DNA from: Symbiodinium natans
Taxonomy: Eukaryota > Sar > Dinophyceae > Suessiales > Symbiodiniaceae
Length of the DNA: 64,000 nucleotides
Assembly (NCBI GenBank): GCA_905221605.1
Contig: CAJNDS010000087.1
Location: 48,104-112,103 of the forward strand
Direction of reading: 5' to 3'
Below are positions 40,480-52,490 of this stretch, piece by piece. Position numbers and translations under genes: made by a program. A model generated the notes under the pieces. It was given only the letters and a program-made list of their open reading frames with translations, made no database searches and had not been told where the DNA came from. Position 1 is the stretch's first letter, and each line of letters opens with the position of its first letter.

Positions 40480-43400
40480 GGGTCGCTCGTGACAGCGTAC
40501 GTGCTTGAAATCACGCCAGGGCCACACTTTGGGTCACTTGCCGAAACAAAGCTGACCGGGTCACTCCTGCCCGCATTTTGGTCTTAAAGGCTGGCAGAGT
40601 GCTCGACAATTCGCATACCTGCCACGTCCTGCACGCGCAGCGGTCCACAGCGCAGCTCTTTTTGGGCGCGACGTGTTGCTTCTCACAGTGGTCACATTAT
40701 GAGGCTTCGGTGTACCCGGAGTACGAATAGTACTGTTATTGGTCTAGCAGGCGTAGTATTACTACTACCTGTAAGCTTCGTGCCTGAATTGTCTGATCAC
40801 TGTCGTACAGACGCACCGCATGCCTGCCCGCAAGGCTTACTAACTACTGGAAGTCCCGTCCTATATCTCCGCATGAACGCTGCGCAACTTGAAGTTGTGA
40901 CGCTCCCCCGACAGCGGATGAGCCCAGCGCGCGGCGCGTGGGCAGGCTGCCCGGTGATCACCCAATGCGTCAGATCGGTACGCGGCAGCATATATCAGCA
41001 TCAAGAGGCAGGAAGGCAGGAGAACACGGTACGCAGCCCAATCGAGAGGCAGCTCGGGCGCGTGGGGAGGTGTAGACACGACCGGCAAATTCGGCAAAAG
41101 GACCAGCCAGGAGCAGCAGGCAAGTGGATGCCCAGAGGTGTCAAGAGTTACGGCGAATGGCTGTCCTGTTTTGGAGAAGCAGACGCGTTGCACAGCTCCG
41201 AGTCGAAGGCGTGGTAGGCTAGCAGTGTGTGGTGTGAAGGCAGCAAAGAACTTGTCCGTGCCGAGCGCTGTGCCTAGAACCTTCAGGCCTTGTTGGCCCC
41301 GGATCTGAGTACTAAAACCCGTTGATTTAAAGATATGTTTTTGGGTCTGGGCCCTCCAGGAAGACTACTTTCCCATTACGTGAGCCAAAAACACCCAAAA
41401 TGCAAAAAAGAAAGAAGCCCTAAGATTTATGGACACAAGATTGGCGGCACAAAAAATGTGGAAATGCTGAAGGCTACGGGAAATCCTAAACCGCCCAAGG
41501 CTTGAGGAACAAATCTAGCCCGTAGAAGGAGACTTACCCGAGCATTGAGGAAAATGCAAATAGGGAGCCAAGAAAAAGCAAACTGTGAAGGCTACAGGGA
41601 AAAATGAGGAACAAAAATTTGTGAGCCCGGGACGTGTAAAACACCCGAGACTTGAGGAAAACATAATCGGGAGCCCAGAAAAGCAAACTGTGAGAACGAA
41701 ACAAGAATGGAGGGAAATCGGGGACCAGAAAAGGAAACTTACTGTGAGATCCTATTACAGGGAATAAATAGTCAATGCCGGAGATTTTCAATGATTTTCA
41801 GTCCTTTTCGGAGCCAAGTAAAGGTAAGTGAGTTGCAGCGAACAAAGAATACGCAGGAGTCAAATATCGATTCCATACGTATTCAACGGCGGGCGATGGC
41901 CGCGAAGAGGTGGTCAAGAGCCCGTCAGCTCGTTGACCTCTGACTCCGCGGCGTTCGCGGCGTTCACCATTATCAGGCACGGCGCGCAACGTGACCCAAA
42001 GCTCCAGAGTCTTACCATCGGGCCGAAGCTCGAAAGAAGAAGCGCAACACGGCAAAACGAATGCTGTTATGTTACGTCAACATAAGCAGTCGTTCCCAAG
42101 AAGGGACACACGATTGTAAGCAACAAGCTGGACCAAGACCACTGCACTCACTAATCACCGCCAGGACATGCAAATTCCCAGATCTCACAGCAACACGAAG
42201 CAATGCAGCCCCGTGTGTCTGTGCCGAGCTCCTGCGCTGAATTTGCTTGGCCGCTCCGCATGGCTTGCCTGGCTTCGGCCTCTGCCGTTGCATGCCATTC
42301 CTCCTGCCAACGCGCCAGTTGCTGAAGTGAGCGAAGTGGCGCAGGTTGCGCAGCCTCCGCGACCTCCCCATCGACGTGCCAAGCCCAGGCAGCCAACATC
42401 GAAGCCATGCGCATGTTGCCAGAACGCATGCCGCGGCACACAGGGTGTCAGGGTGTCGTTAGCATATCTACCCTTGAACCGTAACAGCACGTAGCGATGG
42501 AATCACGCGCGAAGAGGTCTTTCCACATGGCTCTTGCCAATAAGCCGCCGTAACCATTGAGCCAGGCTTTTATCGATTGAACAGGTTTCACTCACTGGCT
42601 CTTCTTCCAGTGTTGCTTGTGCGCAACAGACTTGACTTCGTATGCACCAGCTACCGGCAGCTACCGAATAGTAGTCCCGCCAAAAACGTCCGTCTGCCTA
42701 CCAGATACATCCTTGTGCAACTTTCAGAATTATGTCAATTGGTGGGATGAGAGCTTTAGCAAGCACGTGCTGACACTCTCGCAGAAGGCAAGTGCGGGTA
42801 GTTGCCTCCACCTTGCTTTGTTACCGCTTCGGTGTCGAAGAGCATTCAAAGCAACAAAAAACAAACACAAGTTGGACAAATTTTGCACATTAATTGTTTC
42901 TCGCGCCGTTGCAGAACGAGCGCCAAGTTCTCAGTATGGTGGCTGACAAAATGGAACAAGGACAAACAACAAAAACAGAAGCAACCTCTACAGCACGCAA
43001 TAGGTCGGGTTACACGGGCAGCGGCTGCACGTCGTTGGAAGTCTCCGGTGACAGCTAGATGTTGGTGTGCGCGATATCCCTTCGATCCTTTCCCCGCTTG
43101 GGTCACTTGGTGTCAGCCTTCCTCTGACACTAGCACGACAGAACCATCCACCAAGGCCGGAGGCCTGGCGTTTGGGCCGGCCACAGCGGGCCCTCTTTGG
43201 CCACCCCCACAGCCCACACGTCTGCAGCCTCGCGCTAGCGGTCAAATTGGCAATGTGTCTTTGGCCACTTTGGCCCTTTTTTCCCTTGTCGCAGTACCAG
43301 CTGTCAACGATCCCCGGGCAGAGATGCTCCAGCTGGGCATCTTCCTTGGAGCACATTTGCGAGCTGACAGCTTGTGAGTGTGTTGGCAGCCGTCCTTTGG

Positions 43401-43490
43401 AGCTCCTCGAAAAAGTCAGGGCTTAAAGATGCTGAAGGTTTTTCGGAATTGGATGGGTTTGGGACTGGGACTTCGATGGTGAGCCCCACG
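40480..43490. other. No recognised gene
   Basis: Balanced composition with short frames. The largest (40,699-41,217 +, 42,802-43,377 +) show no domain. A weak repeated phrase 'aatcgggagcccagaaaagcaaactgtga' occurs several times at 41,540-41,760. Confidence 0.35.
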
Positions 43491-46140
43491 AACTCTAAAC
43501 TCTAAACCCCAACACCGGTAAATTTAAGTGGCAAGTAGACCAGAGTGGCTCACATCGATATGAAATGGAACGCCGGAATGCAATGTTCCATGGAAACATG
43601 TAACATGAACCACGTCTTGGATCCACACTGCGCGCTCGCCTTTCTGACTTCGTCCACCACGTTGGCCCCTCCTGACTGAAACAGTTGTCCGTCTCAAACG
43701 CAACTGCAGGAAAACCCGTTTATGCCCTGCTCCCTATCTTTTTACATTGGGCTTGTTACCAACAGCTTATCTTCCACGTGCACAACTGCCTGTTTAGTGT
43801 TCGTTTGCTCGAGTTTATTCCTGAGTCTGCTGGTGAGAGCACTCCAAGCCGCTCCACTGCCAGATGCCCCCTAAGATCCCAAGAGCACTTCAATTGGCCA
43901 CTCTCCACAAGCACCCCCCCAATCAACGATCCCAAGAGCACAACGTAGGTAGGAGGCGGAAGAGCGCCATTTCGAACTAACACGGCGCAGGGCAGAGCCG
44001 CGGAGCAAGGTAAGCAACTTCCAGCTGAGCGGCGTTCTTTTCAGAATTTCTCAAACACGAATCCACATTCATTCTATTCACCCTTCGGCGCACCCTTCCG
44101 CGACGTATTCCGCATTCTGCGGCTCCGCCTTCTCACCGCAGAATTGAAAATCAGCCTGAGTCACCTGAGTATGATGTCCAACCGCAGGGAGAGGCACGGG
44201 CTCTGGCTCTGTGTGGGCTTACAAGCGACCGGCAAAGCCTTCCGCAGAGCTTCTTTCCGCCGAGTTCCGCTCTCCGCAAGGGCTTGGGGCACGATTCTTA
44301 CGGTTGCCGGCGTGGTGAGCAATATAATTCCGAAGTAGCTATTGAATTCCCATGGGCTAACGTAGTTTGCGAAGAATTTCACAGAAAAACCGTATGCCTT
44401 CCGCTGACCCTTCCGCACAGTCTGAATTTGCCTCTTCAGCCCCATCCGCGCAAGGTCATAGTGTCCTCTGCAAATGCACTTCAACCAAGCGCCTAAAAGA
44501 ACGCAATAGGGCCATGCCGATGTACCATGAGAACGTGCATCGCCATTTTTCTGAAGGTGGGGTCACAGCCACCGGTGGTGTGGTCCGTGCGATGCCGTGT
44601 TTGGCGATCTTTCGAAGGGCAGCCGAAGGGCAGCCGAGCCCGAAGGGCCCGAAGGGTGGCTCTGAAGATGTGGCGCAATGTGGCGCAAAGGGGAGAGAGA
44701 AGGCTCTCGAAGGCTCTTCTCAGGCTCTTCGGATCTCCTTCTCAAAGGCGGAGTACACCCCATTACACCGGTGAAGGCTTCGCCTCGAGGGCCTCTGGAA
44801 AAGCTGGAGACTTAGGGCAAGAGAAGGGAGACCTCTAAGCCAAGGACAAGTCTGGCAAAGGACACTGGGGTAGTTCGCTCGTATTTGCCTTTTTGGTTTT
44901 AGCAGGCTTCTTGCTGAAATGGTGGAGCCAGCTCCATCTAACACCTTCTGGGTTTCCTTACAAAATGAGGTCCCAAACAAATTTCGTGATAGGTAGCCCC
45001 CGATTCGCTTTAGTAAGCTTGTTTGGGGTGCTCTTTGTATTCACAAGCCTTTGCTGCCGAAAAGAAAACTCGGATGCAAATGAGCTGCGGTTTTTTAGGC
45101 GCTTCTTGAAAGTTACTTTAGTACGGAAATCTATTTCGGGTTTGTGCTCAGAATGAGCTCCGGGCTGTGGCCGTGGAAGCACGTGGAAGGTTTGGCGGAA
45201 GCATCTTCCCGCAGAAGCTCGCTTCAGCATAACCTATGAACCTTTCAACCCCAAACAGCCGCTGAGCATCGGTCCCTGGCGCCTGGCCGGTTTAGGGTTT
45301 AGGCTTTTGGGCTACGCTCCAAAAGTACCACGAACCAAGAAACAACCACCTACCAGCCCCGCAAACCTCGTCTAGCGCAATGGTGTTTGGATGGGAGGTG
45401 GGTGCGGGAAATCCGCGGAAGCTCCGCGGAAGGATGGGGTCCATTCTGGAGTAGAAGGCTTCCGCTTCGTGTAGCCTTGCTTGTGAAACACCATCTTCGG
45501 CATGACGACGTAGTTCTCCGTTCAGCAGCAGCAAAACGACGAACCCTGCACACAGTGTCGTCTACAGATTTCATTGTTTTCATGTGCGGTTCTGTCATTT
45601 CTTCTACGTGGTGCGGGCCGCAGACTAACCTACACCATGTGCTTGTTCGGTTTCAACATCGACAGTCGTTCCGGAACTTCATGGGACACGTGCCTAAGAC
45701 TACAAACGTACTGCGCGGAAGGAACTGCACGAATTCACGCGAGAATGGCTCCGCGGAAGGGTCCGCGGAAGGAAGCTCTAAAAACATGCCCCGCGGAAGC
45801 TACCTTTCGAGGCGCGGAGGGTCCGCGGAAGGGTTCCGCGGAAGGAAATGGATTTCCATTAAAAACACCATCAAATAAAAACCATGGCTCAAATGCCTCA
45901 GGCCTGAGAGGGTTGTGGAGGCCCTAAAACTTCAAGTGCGAATTCGAAGGGTTGTGGCTTAAGAACGTGTGCCCAGCTCCTGAGGGTCGGCATCGGGATG
46001 GCACCTGCCAAAGATGAGGACAAGAATCCGCACCCCGCGAATCTTCATCACTGAAACACTCTCCTGTCGCCAGCGACAGGAGAACCGTCTGCGAGTTGAG
46101 AGTCAATTACGTAGCTCAAGTTGTGAAGCAAACGACAGAA
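43491..46140. repeat. Non-coding region enriched in CCGC(G/A)GAAG words
   Basis: Words such as TCCGCGGAAGG recur at 45,411-45,433 and at least seven times at 45,715-45,850. CCGCAGA/CCGCGAC variants occur at 44,090-44,280. A TTTAGGG-type tract lies at 45,288-45,303. No gene was recognised. Confidence 0.5.
45288..45303 (+). repeat. Short interstitial telomere-like repeat
   Basis: The sequence reads GGTTTAGGGTTTAGG, two units of TTTAGGG, the telomere repeat type reported for dinoflagellates and plants. Such short interstitial tracts often mark repair sites. Confidence 0.5.
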
Positions 46141-47190
46141 TTGGGAAGGATGTTAGTGACTGTTAGTGTAGGGGGTAAGGGTTTTTGGCCAACCTGCCTT
46201 TTCATTCTTTTCACGGGGGATCGGAGCACTTGAAAGAGGGATCCAGCGCCTCCTCGTGGCGAATCCGCGGTGCCTCCTCAGCCGCCATTGCCGGATTTGT
46301 CGGCGCAACCATCGGCAGCGTTGGCACCGTCGTCGGGGAACGGCCGGAGCTGCGGGAAATCCGAGACGCGGGAGATGCCGAGGAGCCTTTGACAAGCTTG
46401 GTTGTACGCCCTGTGAAGTCTTGTATTAAGGTCCACATGCAGGTTCACATTGTTGAAGAGTATATTAGCCCAGTGGTTGGAAAACCATGTGGCAATAGAG
46501 GATTAGAATGTTAAGACGGCCACATGAAAGCATGTTCCTGTCTTCTAGTTGTAGCTGACTTGGTGGACAACGAACAAATGGTTGGCATTTCCAAATTGTT
46601 GAGTGGCAAAACTCAAGCCTGAGTATGCACAACGTCTGGCTGCCAATTCTGTGGCAGAACCTGGACCTGCCACACTCTCAATCAAACACCTAAGGACAGC
46701 TTCCCAACTCTCCTCAGCCCCGTGACGAAAGGTACAACTGTGCGAGCAAAAGCCTAAGCAGACATGAGTGTAGGCACATATATATATATATATGGGCTGA
46801 GTAGCTTCCCCCCTACATTTCTGCAAAAGTTCCACGGTTTTTGTACTTGTTTACACACCTGTAACGAGATAAAGTGTATCAACCACAGACTAGTTCATAA
46901 ACCTTCTCCATGTGTGATATTAGTAAGTGAGCATCACCATTTAAGGTTCTGAAAAACACTGGGATTTCAATGTATTTGAAAGACTAAATTACACTTGTTG
47001 TGCGCGGCACCTCTATATTGTCCTGTAAAGTGGCCGTGGTCGTGACTTTAGTTTTGCTTCTCTGTCCAACCAACCCTTTTTCTTCCTTCATCTTGTCCTT
47101 AGTCTCTGTTTGCATTTTGTTAATGGTTGATCAACATCTATCCCAATAATCTTCACCTCTGTATAAATAAGGTGTTAAGACGTTGCTTTG
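46141..47190. other. No recognised gene; contains (TA)n at 46,779-46,795
   Basis: An Ala/Gly-rich frame at 46,185-46,514 (ASSAAIAGFVGATIGSVGTV) could be a membrane segment but lacks support. AT-rich DNA follows. Confidence 0.35.
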
Positions 47191-47194
47191 TTTG

Positions 47195-47506
47195 TTACGC
47201 AATTAACAACATGTAACATAAAACCGCATGGTGGATGATGTTGGAAAGTCCCCTGTACGAACTTAGGTCAAGGTCACTTTCGTTCACGCAAGTCCCCTTC
47301 GGACACTTAGGTTCACTTTCGTTCATGTAAGTCGCCTTCGGACACTTAGGTTCACTTTCGTTCACGTAAGTGCCCTTAATTCCATCAGTTGATGGCGTTG
47401 TTAAACACTCAACGTCACCATAAATAACGTAAGGGCACTTAAGTTTCTTGTAAAGCTTTTGGAAGCTCGTTTGTTCGTCCGCTGTTTGTTGAATTTCGTG
47501 TGCCAT
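47195..47506 (-). pseudogene. Fragment resembling the exonuclease motif of a protein-primed DNA polymerase B, with internal repeats
   Basis: A 103-codon frame reads FQKLYKKLKCPYVIYGDVEC at residues 15-34. This resembles the Exo I segment (hydrophobic-IYADFE) of viral/Polinton-type family B polymerases, keeping the Asp (31) and Glu (33). It is followed by two and a half copies of a 13-residue repeat (TYVNESEPKCPK, residues 46-78). No further polymerase motifs follow. It may be a relic of a Polinton-like or virus-derived element. The match is short, so the call is tentative. Confidence 0.35.
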
Positions 47507-47728
47507 ACATCCTTTTTGTTAAGTTGCTGTGAAGTATGGTTTCTTTGTTAAACCATGCTGACAATACATACAGTGACACAAGTCTTCTACCAGTTCACCT
47601 GCTATAATACTGGATGAAATCACAGTGGTTGTTATTCTCTGCCCCTAAAAACAATAAATTAAGGTGACATGCTGGAAATTCTGCACCATCCCAGTTTAGA
47701 AAATTGTCTTGTTCTTTTAGTTTGAGGT

Positions 47729-47940
47729 GGCCCCATGGTCAGGCCCCTTGTAGGGCCAAAATCCACTTGGTGAAATGGTGAAATGGTGAAATGGTGACAT
47801 GGTGAAATGGTGGAATGGTGAAAAAGTGAAATGGTGAAACGGCCTGACCATGGGGCCAAATCAATTGGTGAAATGCTGAAATGGTGAAATGGTGGAGTGG
47901 TCGTGCTGGAGTGGCCATCCTCACGAAAAGCAGGGAGAGG
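47729..47940. repeat. 8-bp GGTGAAAT repeats inside 17-bp inverted arms
   Basis: GGCCCCATGGTCAGGCC at about 47,729-47,745 is the reverse complement of GGCCTGACCATGGGGCC at about 47,841-47,857. Between and after them 'ggtgaaat' repeats about 11 times. The structure can fold as a hairpin. Confidence 0.8.
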
Positions 47941-47942
47941 GG

Positions 47943-48010
47943 GCATATATATATATATATTATATATATATAAACGGGGGGGGGGGGGGCTAACCCCCCC
48001 CCCCCCCCTC
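47943..48010. repeat. (TA)n plus G-run/C-run module
   Basis: (AT)n then 'aaacGGGGGGGGGGGGGG' and 'ctaaCCCCCCCCCCCCCC'. Similar modules occur at 49,655-49,690, 52,438-52,490 and 54,178-54,250. The G-run and C-run are complementary across 5 nt. Confidence 0.75.
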
Positions 48011-48229
48011 GCCTACCTTTTTGATTTGAACATGTTTTGAACCAATGTCTGTTTGAGGCGTGCCCACGTAATGCAAGTTTGCAGCGTGCCGGCTCCACGA
48101 CAGCTTTGGCACGGAACTCATGAAGACCATTAAATTTCGAAGGGCCTCTGCTTGGTTTGCAACTTACTTGTGTAACTTGTTCGTGGTGTGGGTGCGCAGT
48201 TCGCCACACCCAATGCAAGCCAGGGATCT

Positions 48230-48930
48230 TGACTCTTGAGCCAATACTTTAACGTGCAAGGATGTATGTTGGCTATCGACTGTCAGCAACAATAGGCAAT
48301 CAGGACGCCGTACCGAATGCATCGACGTAAGCTTCATGAGACCGCTATATTACAAAGCCGCACCTGAAGAAATCCTTATCTAGGCTTCGTTCTTCATTCC
48401 ATGAAATGAGAACTTTGTTGAGAGAGGGCACACTCCAAGACATCCTCTTGTAAGCCTCAATCGAAAGTAAACCTAGTTGGACTTTGACATCACAAGGCCA
48501 TGCCCATGAGATCCTCTGAGGAATTTAATTCGAATTTCGAATTCTGAAGTCAGAAGAAATGCTGATTTCGGCTTCGTGAGTCATAAAACCTAATTTCAAA
48601 ATCAAACCTAATCTATTCGCAAGGAAAAAAAGGCCAGATGCTGGAGATCCTTGTCCGGACAAGACATCCTGTTCTAAGCCTCGTTCGCACTTAAAATCAC
48701 TAACGTTTCATATTGAAAGGCCACGGTCTTGGAAATCCTCATCTGGGCTTCTTTCGTACCTCATGCAACGGCAACACCCTAAGAAATTACCAACTGGGTT
48801 TCGTTCAGAACTAGCTTGAAGCAGAAATTGTATTTCAAAATCCCACACCCCAAGATATCATCTCCTGGGCCTCATTTGCAATTACACCAAATTAGAGTTT
48901 GTTGTGAAAAGCTCACACCCGATGTCCAAA
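48230..48930 (-). repeat. Degenerate ~80-bp repeat array, reverse orientation
   Basis: Units carry 'cacaccc(a/c)aagaaatcctc' then 'ctgggcttcgttcg'. They are the reverse complement of the family at 50,650-52,430 ('aatgaggcttagaagagga', then 'tgtcttggggtgtggcctct'). About seven degenerate copies are seen. Confidence 0.65.
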
Positions 48931-49650
48931 AATGTTTCACACATGATCGGCGAATTTCGTGGAAAGAAGTTGGCAGGGCCAACATGTTCGTGGATTTCCA
49001 CGAAATTTCAAACCATGAGCGGAATTCCAGGCCTCACAGTCAACAAAAACCAGGAAACATTGGAAAAACATTGACAACTTTTTCCACGAATTTCAAACCA
49101 TGACGAAAATTCAGGCATCACAAGCAACAAAAACGAATTTGTGCAAAATGTCCAAGACATTTCCGACCCTGACCGCACATCAAAATCCTCATAGTAAAAA
49201 AGCGTGGACAATGTTGGCCCTGCCAAACTTTCCACGAAATCCGGCGAATAAATCTTGGAAAAAGTTGGCAGGGCCAACCTCTTCCAAACTGTCAACGAAA
49301 TTTTCACGACGGGAAATCAAGACCTCATAGTCACAAGAAAGCGTGGTGTTTTCGGAAAATGTGGCCCTGCCAACTTTTCCCACGAATTTCAAGCCATGAC
49401 GAGAAGAAACCCAGGCCTTTTCCAAAGTTTCCAACTTCTCCCGAAATCCGGAGAAGAATTCGCGGAAAAAGTTGGCGGGGCCAACATTTTCCAGAATTTC
49501 CAAGACATTTCTAACCCTGACGAGAAATCCAGGCCTCATATACAAAAAAAAATGGATTGTTGTTAAGGCCTCGCAACATTTTCCACGAAGTCCAGGCCTC
49601 AACCCTGAACTCCAGGGTGGCATCCCCTGAAGAAAAGGCAAGGGCTATGG
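48931..49650. repeat. Palindrome-centred repeat family GTTGGC(A/G)GGGCCAAC
   Basis: GTTGGCAGGGCCAAC-like cores occur near 48,970, 49,265 and 49,470. The opposite orientation (TTGGCCCTGCCAA) occurs near 49,212 and 49,362. Cores are accompanied by 'ttccacgaaatttcaaaccatga' phrases. Each core is a perfect or near-perfect hairpin. Confidence 0.75.
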
Positions 49651-49654
49651 GTAC

Positions 49655-49692
49655 CATATATATAGATATGGTCAACCCCCCCCCCCCCCATG
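49655..49692. repeat. ATAT palindrome plus C-run module
   Basis: 'accatatatatagatatggt' followed by 'caaCCCCCCCCCCCCC'. It is the same kind of module as at 47,943, 52,438 and 54,178. Confidence 0.65.
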
Positions 49693-49944
49693 ATCTAGGT
49701 TTTGCTTTGTCCCTATAAAAACCCTCGTAAATACCGATTAAAATGACATGCTGGCTATGCTAGGCGATGTCCTGTTTTTGCACGTCTAGTCCTATGCGAG
49801 AAAACCTGTAAATAGTGAAAAACGCGTGTGTTTCGCACTACTTCCACATCACCACATAAAAAAACACCAAAAACACAGGAAAATGCAATTTGGTAAACAT
49901 GTCTATGAATTATTTGCATAGGACAGGCTGATAAACACAGAATT

Positions 49945-50510
49945 GTATGCAAAAAACACTTCTTTTTTGCAGAATCCGCAAATTTTGACACAAATCCAAA
50001 AATCCAAAAATTCAAAACCATGGAGCCGGGAGGCCGCCTTTTTTGGATTTTTTGGTTTTCTCGAGGTTTTTTTTGGTTTTTTTGGAAAAATCCAAAAAAA
50101 AACAATGGCTTTTTTGGATTTTACTTGCTCCTGGCCTCAAAAACCTAAAAAACACATGGTTTTTTTTGGATTTTGAGTGAAAATCCACAAAAACCCTCGT
50201 GTTTTTTTGGATTTCAGGTGCTCCTGGTCTCAGAAACTAAAAAAACACATGGTTTTTTTTGGATTTTCACTCAAAATTCAAAAAACAACCATGTGTTTTA
50301 GGTTTTTGAGGCCAGGAGCAAGTAAAATCCAAAAAAAAAACCATGCCTTTTTGGATGGATTTTTCCAAAAAAAACCAAAAAACCTCGAGAAAACCACAAA
50401 ATCCAAAAAAGGCGGCCTCCCGGCTCCATGGTTTTGAGTTTTTGGATTTTTGGATTTTTGGGTTTTTTTTTAAAGCAAATTTTGCAAAAAAATGCTTTTC
50501 TTGTATAAAG
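49945..50510. repeat. ~560-bp inverted repeat (large palindrome)
   Basis: The left arm (about 49,945-50,195) contains 'aaaaccatggagccgggagg', 'ttctcgagg' and 'acttgctcctggcctcaaaa'. The right arm (about 50,245-50,510) contains their reverse complements in mirrored order: 'ttttgaggccaggagcaagt', 'cctcgagaa' and 'cctcccggctccatggtttt'. Arms differ mainly in the lengths of A/T runs. The central loop is about 50 nt. Long A- and T-runs make all frames spurious. Confidence 0.9.
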
Positions 50511-50649
50511 AATGTGTATTGTTATACGTTGTTTCTGCTAATGTGACTGCCTTGCACACACACAGAGAAAAGCACACAAACACACCCACCATTCGTTTTT
50601 TTTTTTTTCAATTCAGCCTATTCGGTATGCAGGGCGTGGCGTTAACATG

Positions 50650-52430
50650 TAAAGTTCCATTAGATTTAATTACGAATGAGGCTTAGAAGAGGATGTCTTG
50701 GGATGTGGCGTCTTAATATGAAAAGTAATAAAAAAAAGAAATGGAGAGGGTTTCTTAGGGTGTGGTTCTTTTGAGGATGTGGACCTGCAATTCAAAAGTC
50801 TAATTGGACTTAAAAAAGAGTGGGGCTTCGAAGAGGATGTCTTGGGGTGTGGCCTCTTAATTTAAATGTCTATTTAAGTGGAATCACAAAGGAAGTCCAG
50901 TTGAGGATTTCTTAGGGTGTGGTGTTTTAGTGCAAACCTCAAATTACATTTCATTACGAAGCGGGGCCAGAGGAGACTTTCACAGGGTGTGGTCGGTAAA
51001 ATAAAATTCCAAAGAGGTAGTAACGAATGAGGCTTAGAAGGGCGTGGCCTCTTAATTGTTTTACTTGGTTTGGTTTTACGAACGAAGCTGTGGCTTTAGC
51101 ATACACAGGTCTTAGGGTGTGGCCTTTTAAATTCTGTCCAAAGGGGTGTGGCCTCTAAACTTAAAAATTAATTTAAGTGGTATTCCAAACGAGTCCAGAT
51201 GAGGATTTCTTAGGGTGTGGCGTTTTAATACAAACCTCAAATAACATTGTAGTATGAAGCGAGGCCAGGGGAGAATTTCATAGGGTGTGGTCTGCAAAAT
51301 AGAATTCCAAATAGGTATTAACCAATGAAGCTTAGAAGAGGATGTCTTGTGGCGGGGCCTCTTAATTTGTTTGTTTGACTTGGGTTTAATTTACTAACGA
51401 AGCTATGGCTTTATCATATACAAGTCTATTGACATTTCACTAATAGGCACCAGAAGAGGATTTCATAGGGTCTAGCGGTTAAATATGGAATTGTAAGTAC
51501 ATTCAAATACGAATGGGGGCTCATGATATAAATTTCTGTCCAAGAGTTACATACGAACCTAGCCTAGGTCAGAACTTCTTAGGGTGTGGGCTTCTTACCT
51601 AGCATTATAAACTTCTTACGAGATTCTGTTACGAACAGGCCCCAGAATGGTGTGGCTTTTTTTAATACAAGCATCTTGGCAAATCGAAAATAAAATTCTA
51701 ATTAATCTTCATTACAAATAGGGGCCAGAAAGGGATTTCATAGGGTATGGTCTGCAATATAGAATTCTAACTCGGTTTCATTGCGAGGAGGATGTCCTGG
51801 GGTTGGCCTCTGAATACACACTTGCTTTACTTGGGTTCAATTACGAACGAAGCCCAGAAGAGGATTTCTTAGGGTGTGGGCTTACAATATGAAATCAAAT
51901 TGCGTTTCATTACGAATGGGGCCAGCGAAAGATTTCGCAGGGTGTGGGAAAAACAAAAATGTTCTAAATAGGTATTAATCAATGAGGCTTAGAAGAGGAT
52001 GTCTTGGGGCTGGGCCTCTTAATATGTTTTTTTACTTGGGTTAATTACGAACGAAGCTGTGGCTTTATCAGACACAAGTCTACTGAAATTTCATTAAGAG
52101 GGCCCAGAAGAGGATTTCATAGGATGTGGCCTTTAAGTATAGAATTCTTTTCGTAGGGTGTGGGCTTCTTATGTAGAAGCATTTTCTCAATAAAATAGGC
52201 AGGAAACCCAGATGAGGATTTCTGAGGCTGTAACCTCTGCATATAAAGCTCTTGTGAGATTTTGTTACGGACAGGCAGGCCCCAGAAGAGGATTTCATAG
52301 GGTGCGGCTTTTAATTGGCAAATTTAGATTTCTAAAAAAAAATTACTACGAATGAGGCCAGTGGCCTTTTAATTTTCATTCCGACTTAGGTTTAAATCTC
52401 GCTTCGATGGGCCCGAAAGGCCTTTCGACC
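50650..52430 (+). repeat. Degenerate 80-110 bp repeat array, forward orientation
   Basis: About 20 units carry '(c/a)gaagaggat(t/g)tcttagggtgtgg' followed by 'cctcttaattt' and 'acgaa(t/c)gaggc'. They are the inverse of the 48,230-48,930 array. Confidence 0.75.
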
Positions 52431-52437
52431 TAGATCA

Positions 52438-52490
52438 TGGGGGGGGTGAGCATATATATATATATATATATGTTTGTATGGTCCCCCCCA
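52438..52490. repeat. G-run, (AT)n, C-run module
   Basis: 'GGGGGGGtgagc', then (AT)10, then 'gtttgtatggtCCCCCCC'. It ends the forward array, as a module at 47,943 begins the reverse one. Confidence 0.7.

Noticed and set aside
39566-40587. Frames of 200-310 codons of Thr-His or Val-Cys
   Set aside because: Pure (CA)n/(CACG)n microsatellite translations.
47195-47520. A complete Polinton or virus element
   Set aside because: Only one short exonuclease-like motif was found. No integrase, protease, capsid or packaging gene is visible nearby, so only a fragment is proposed.
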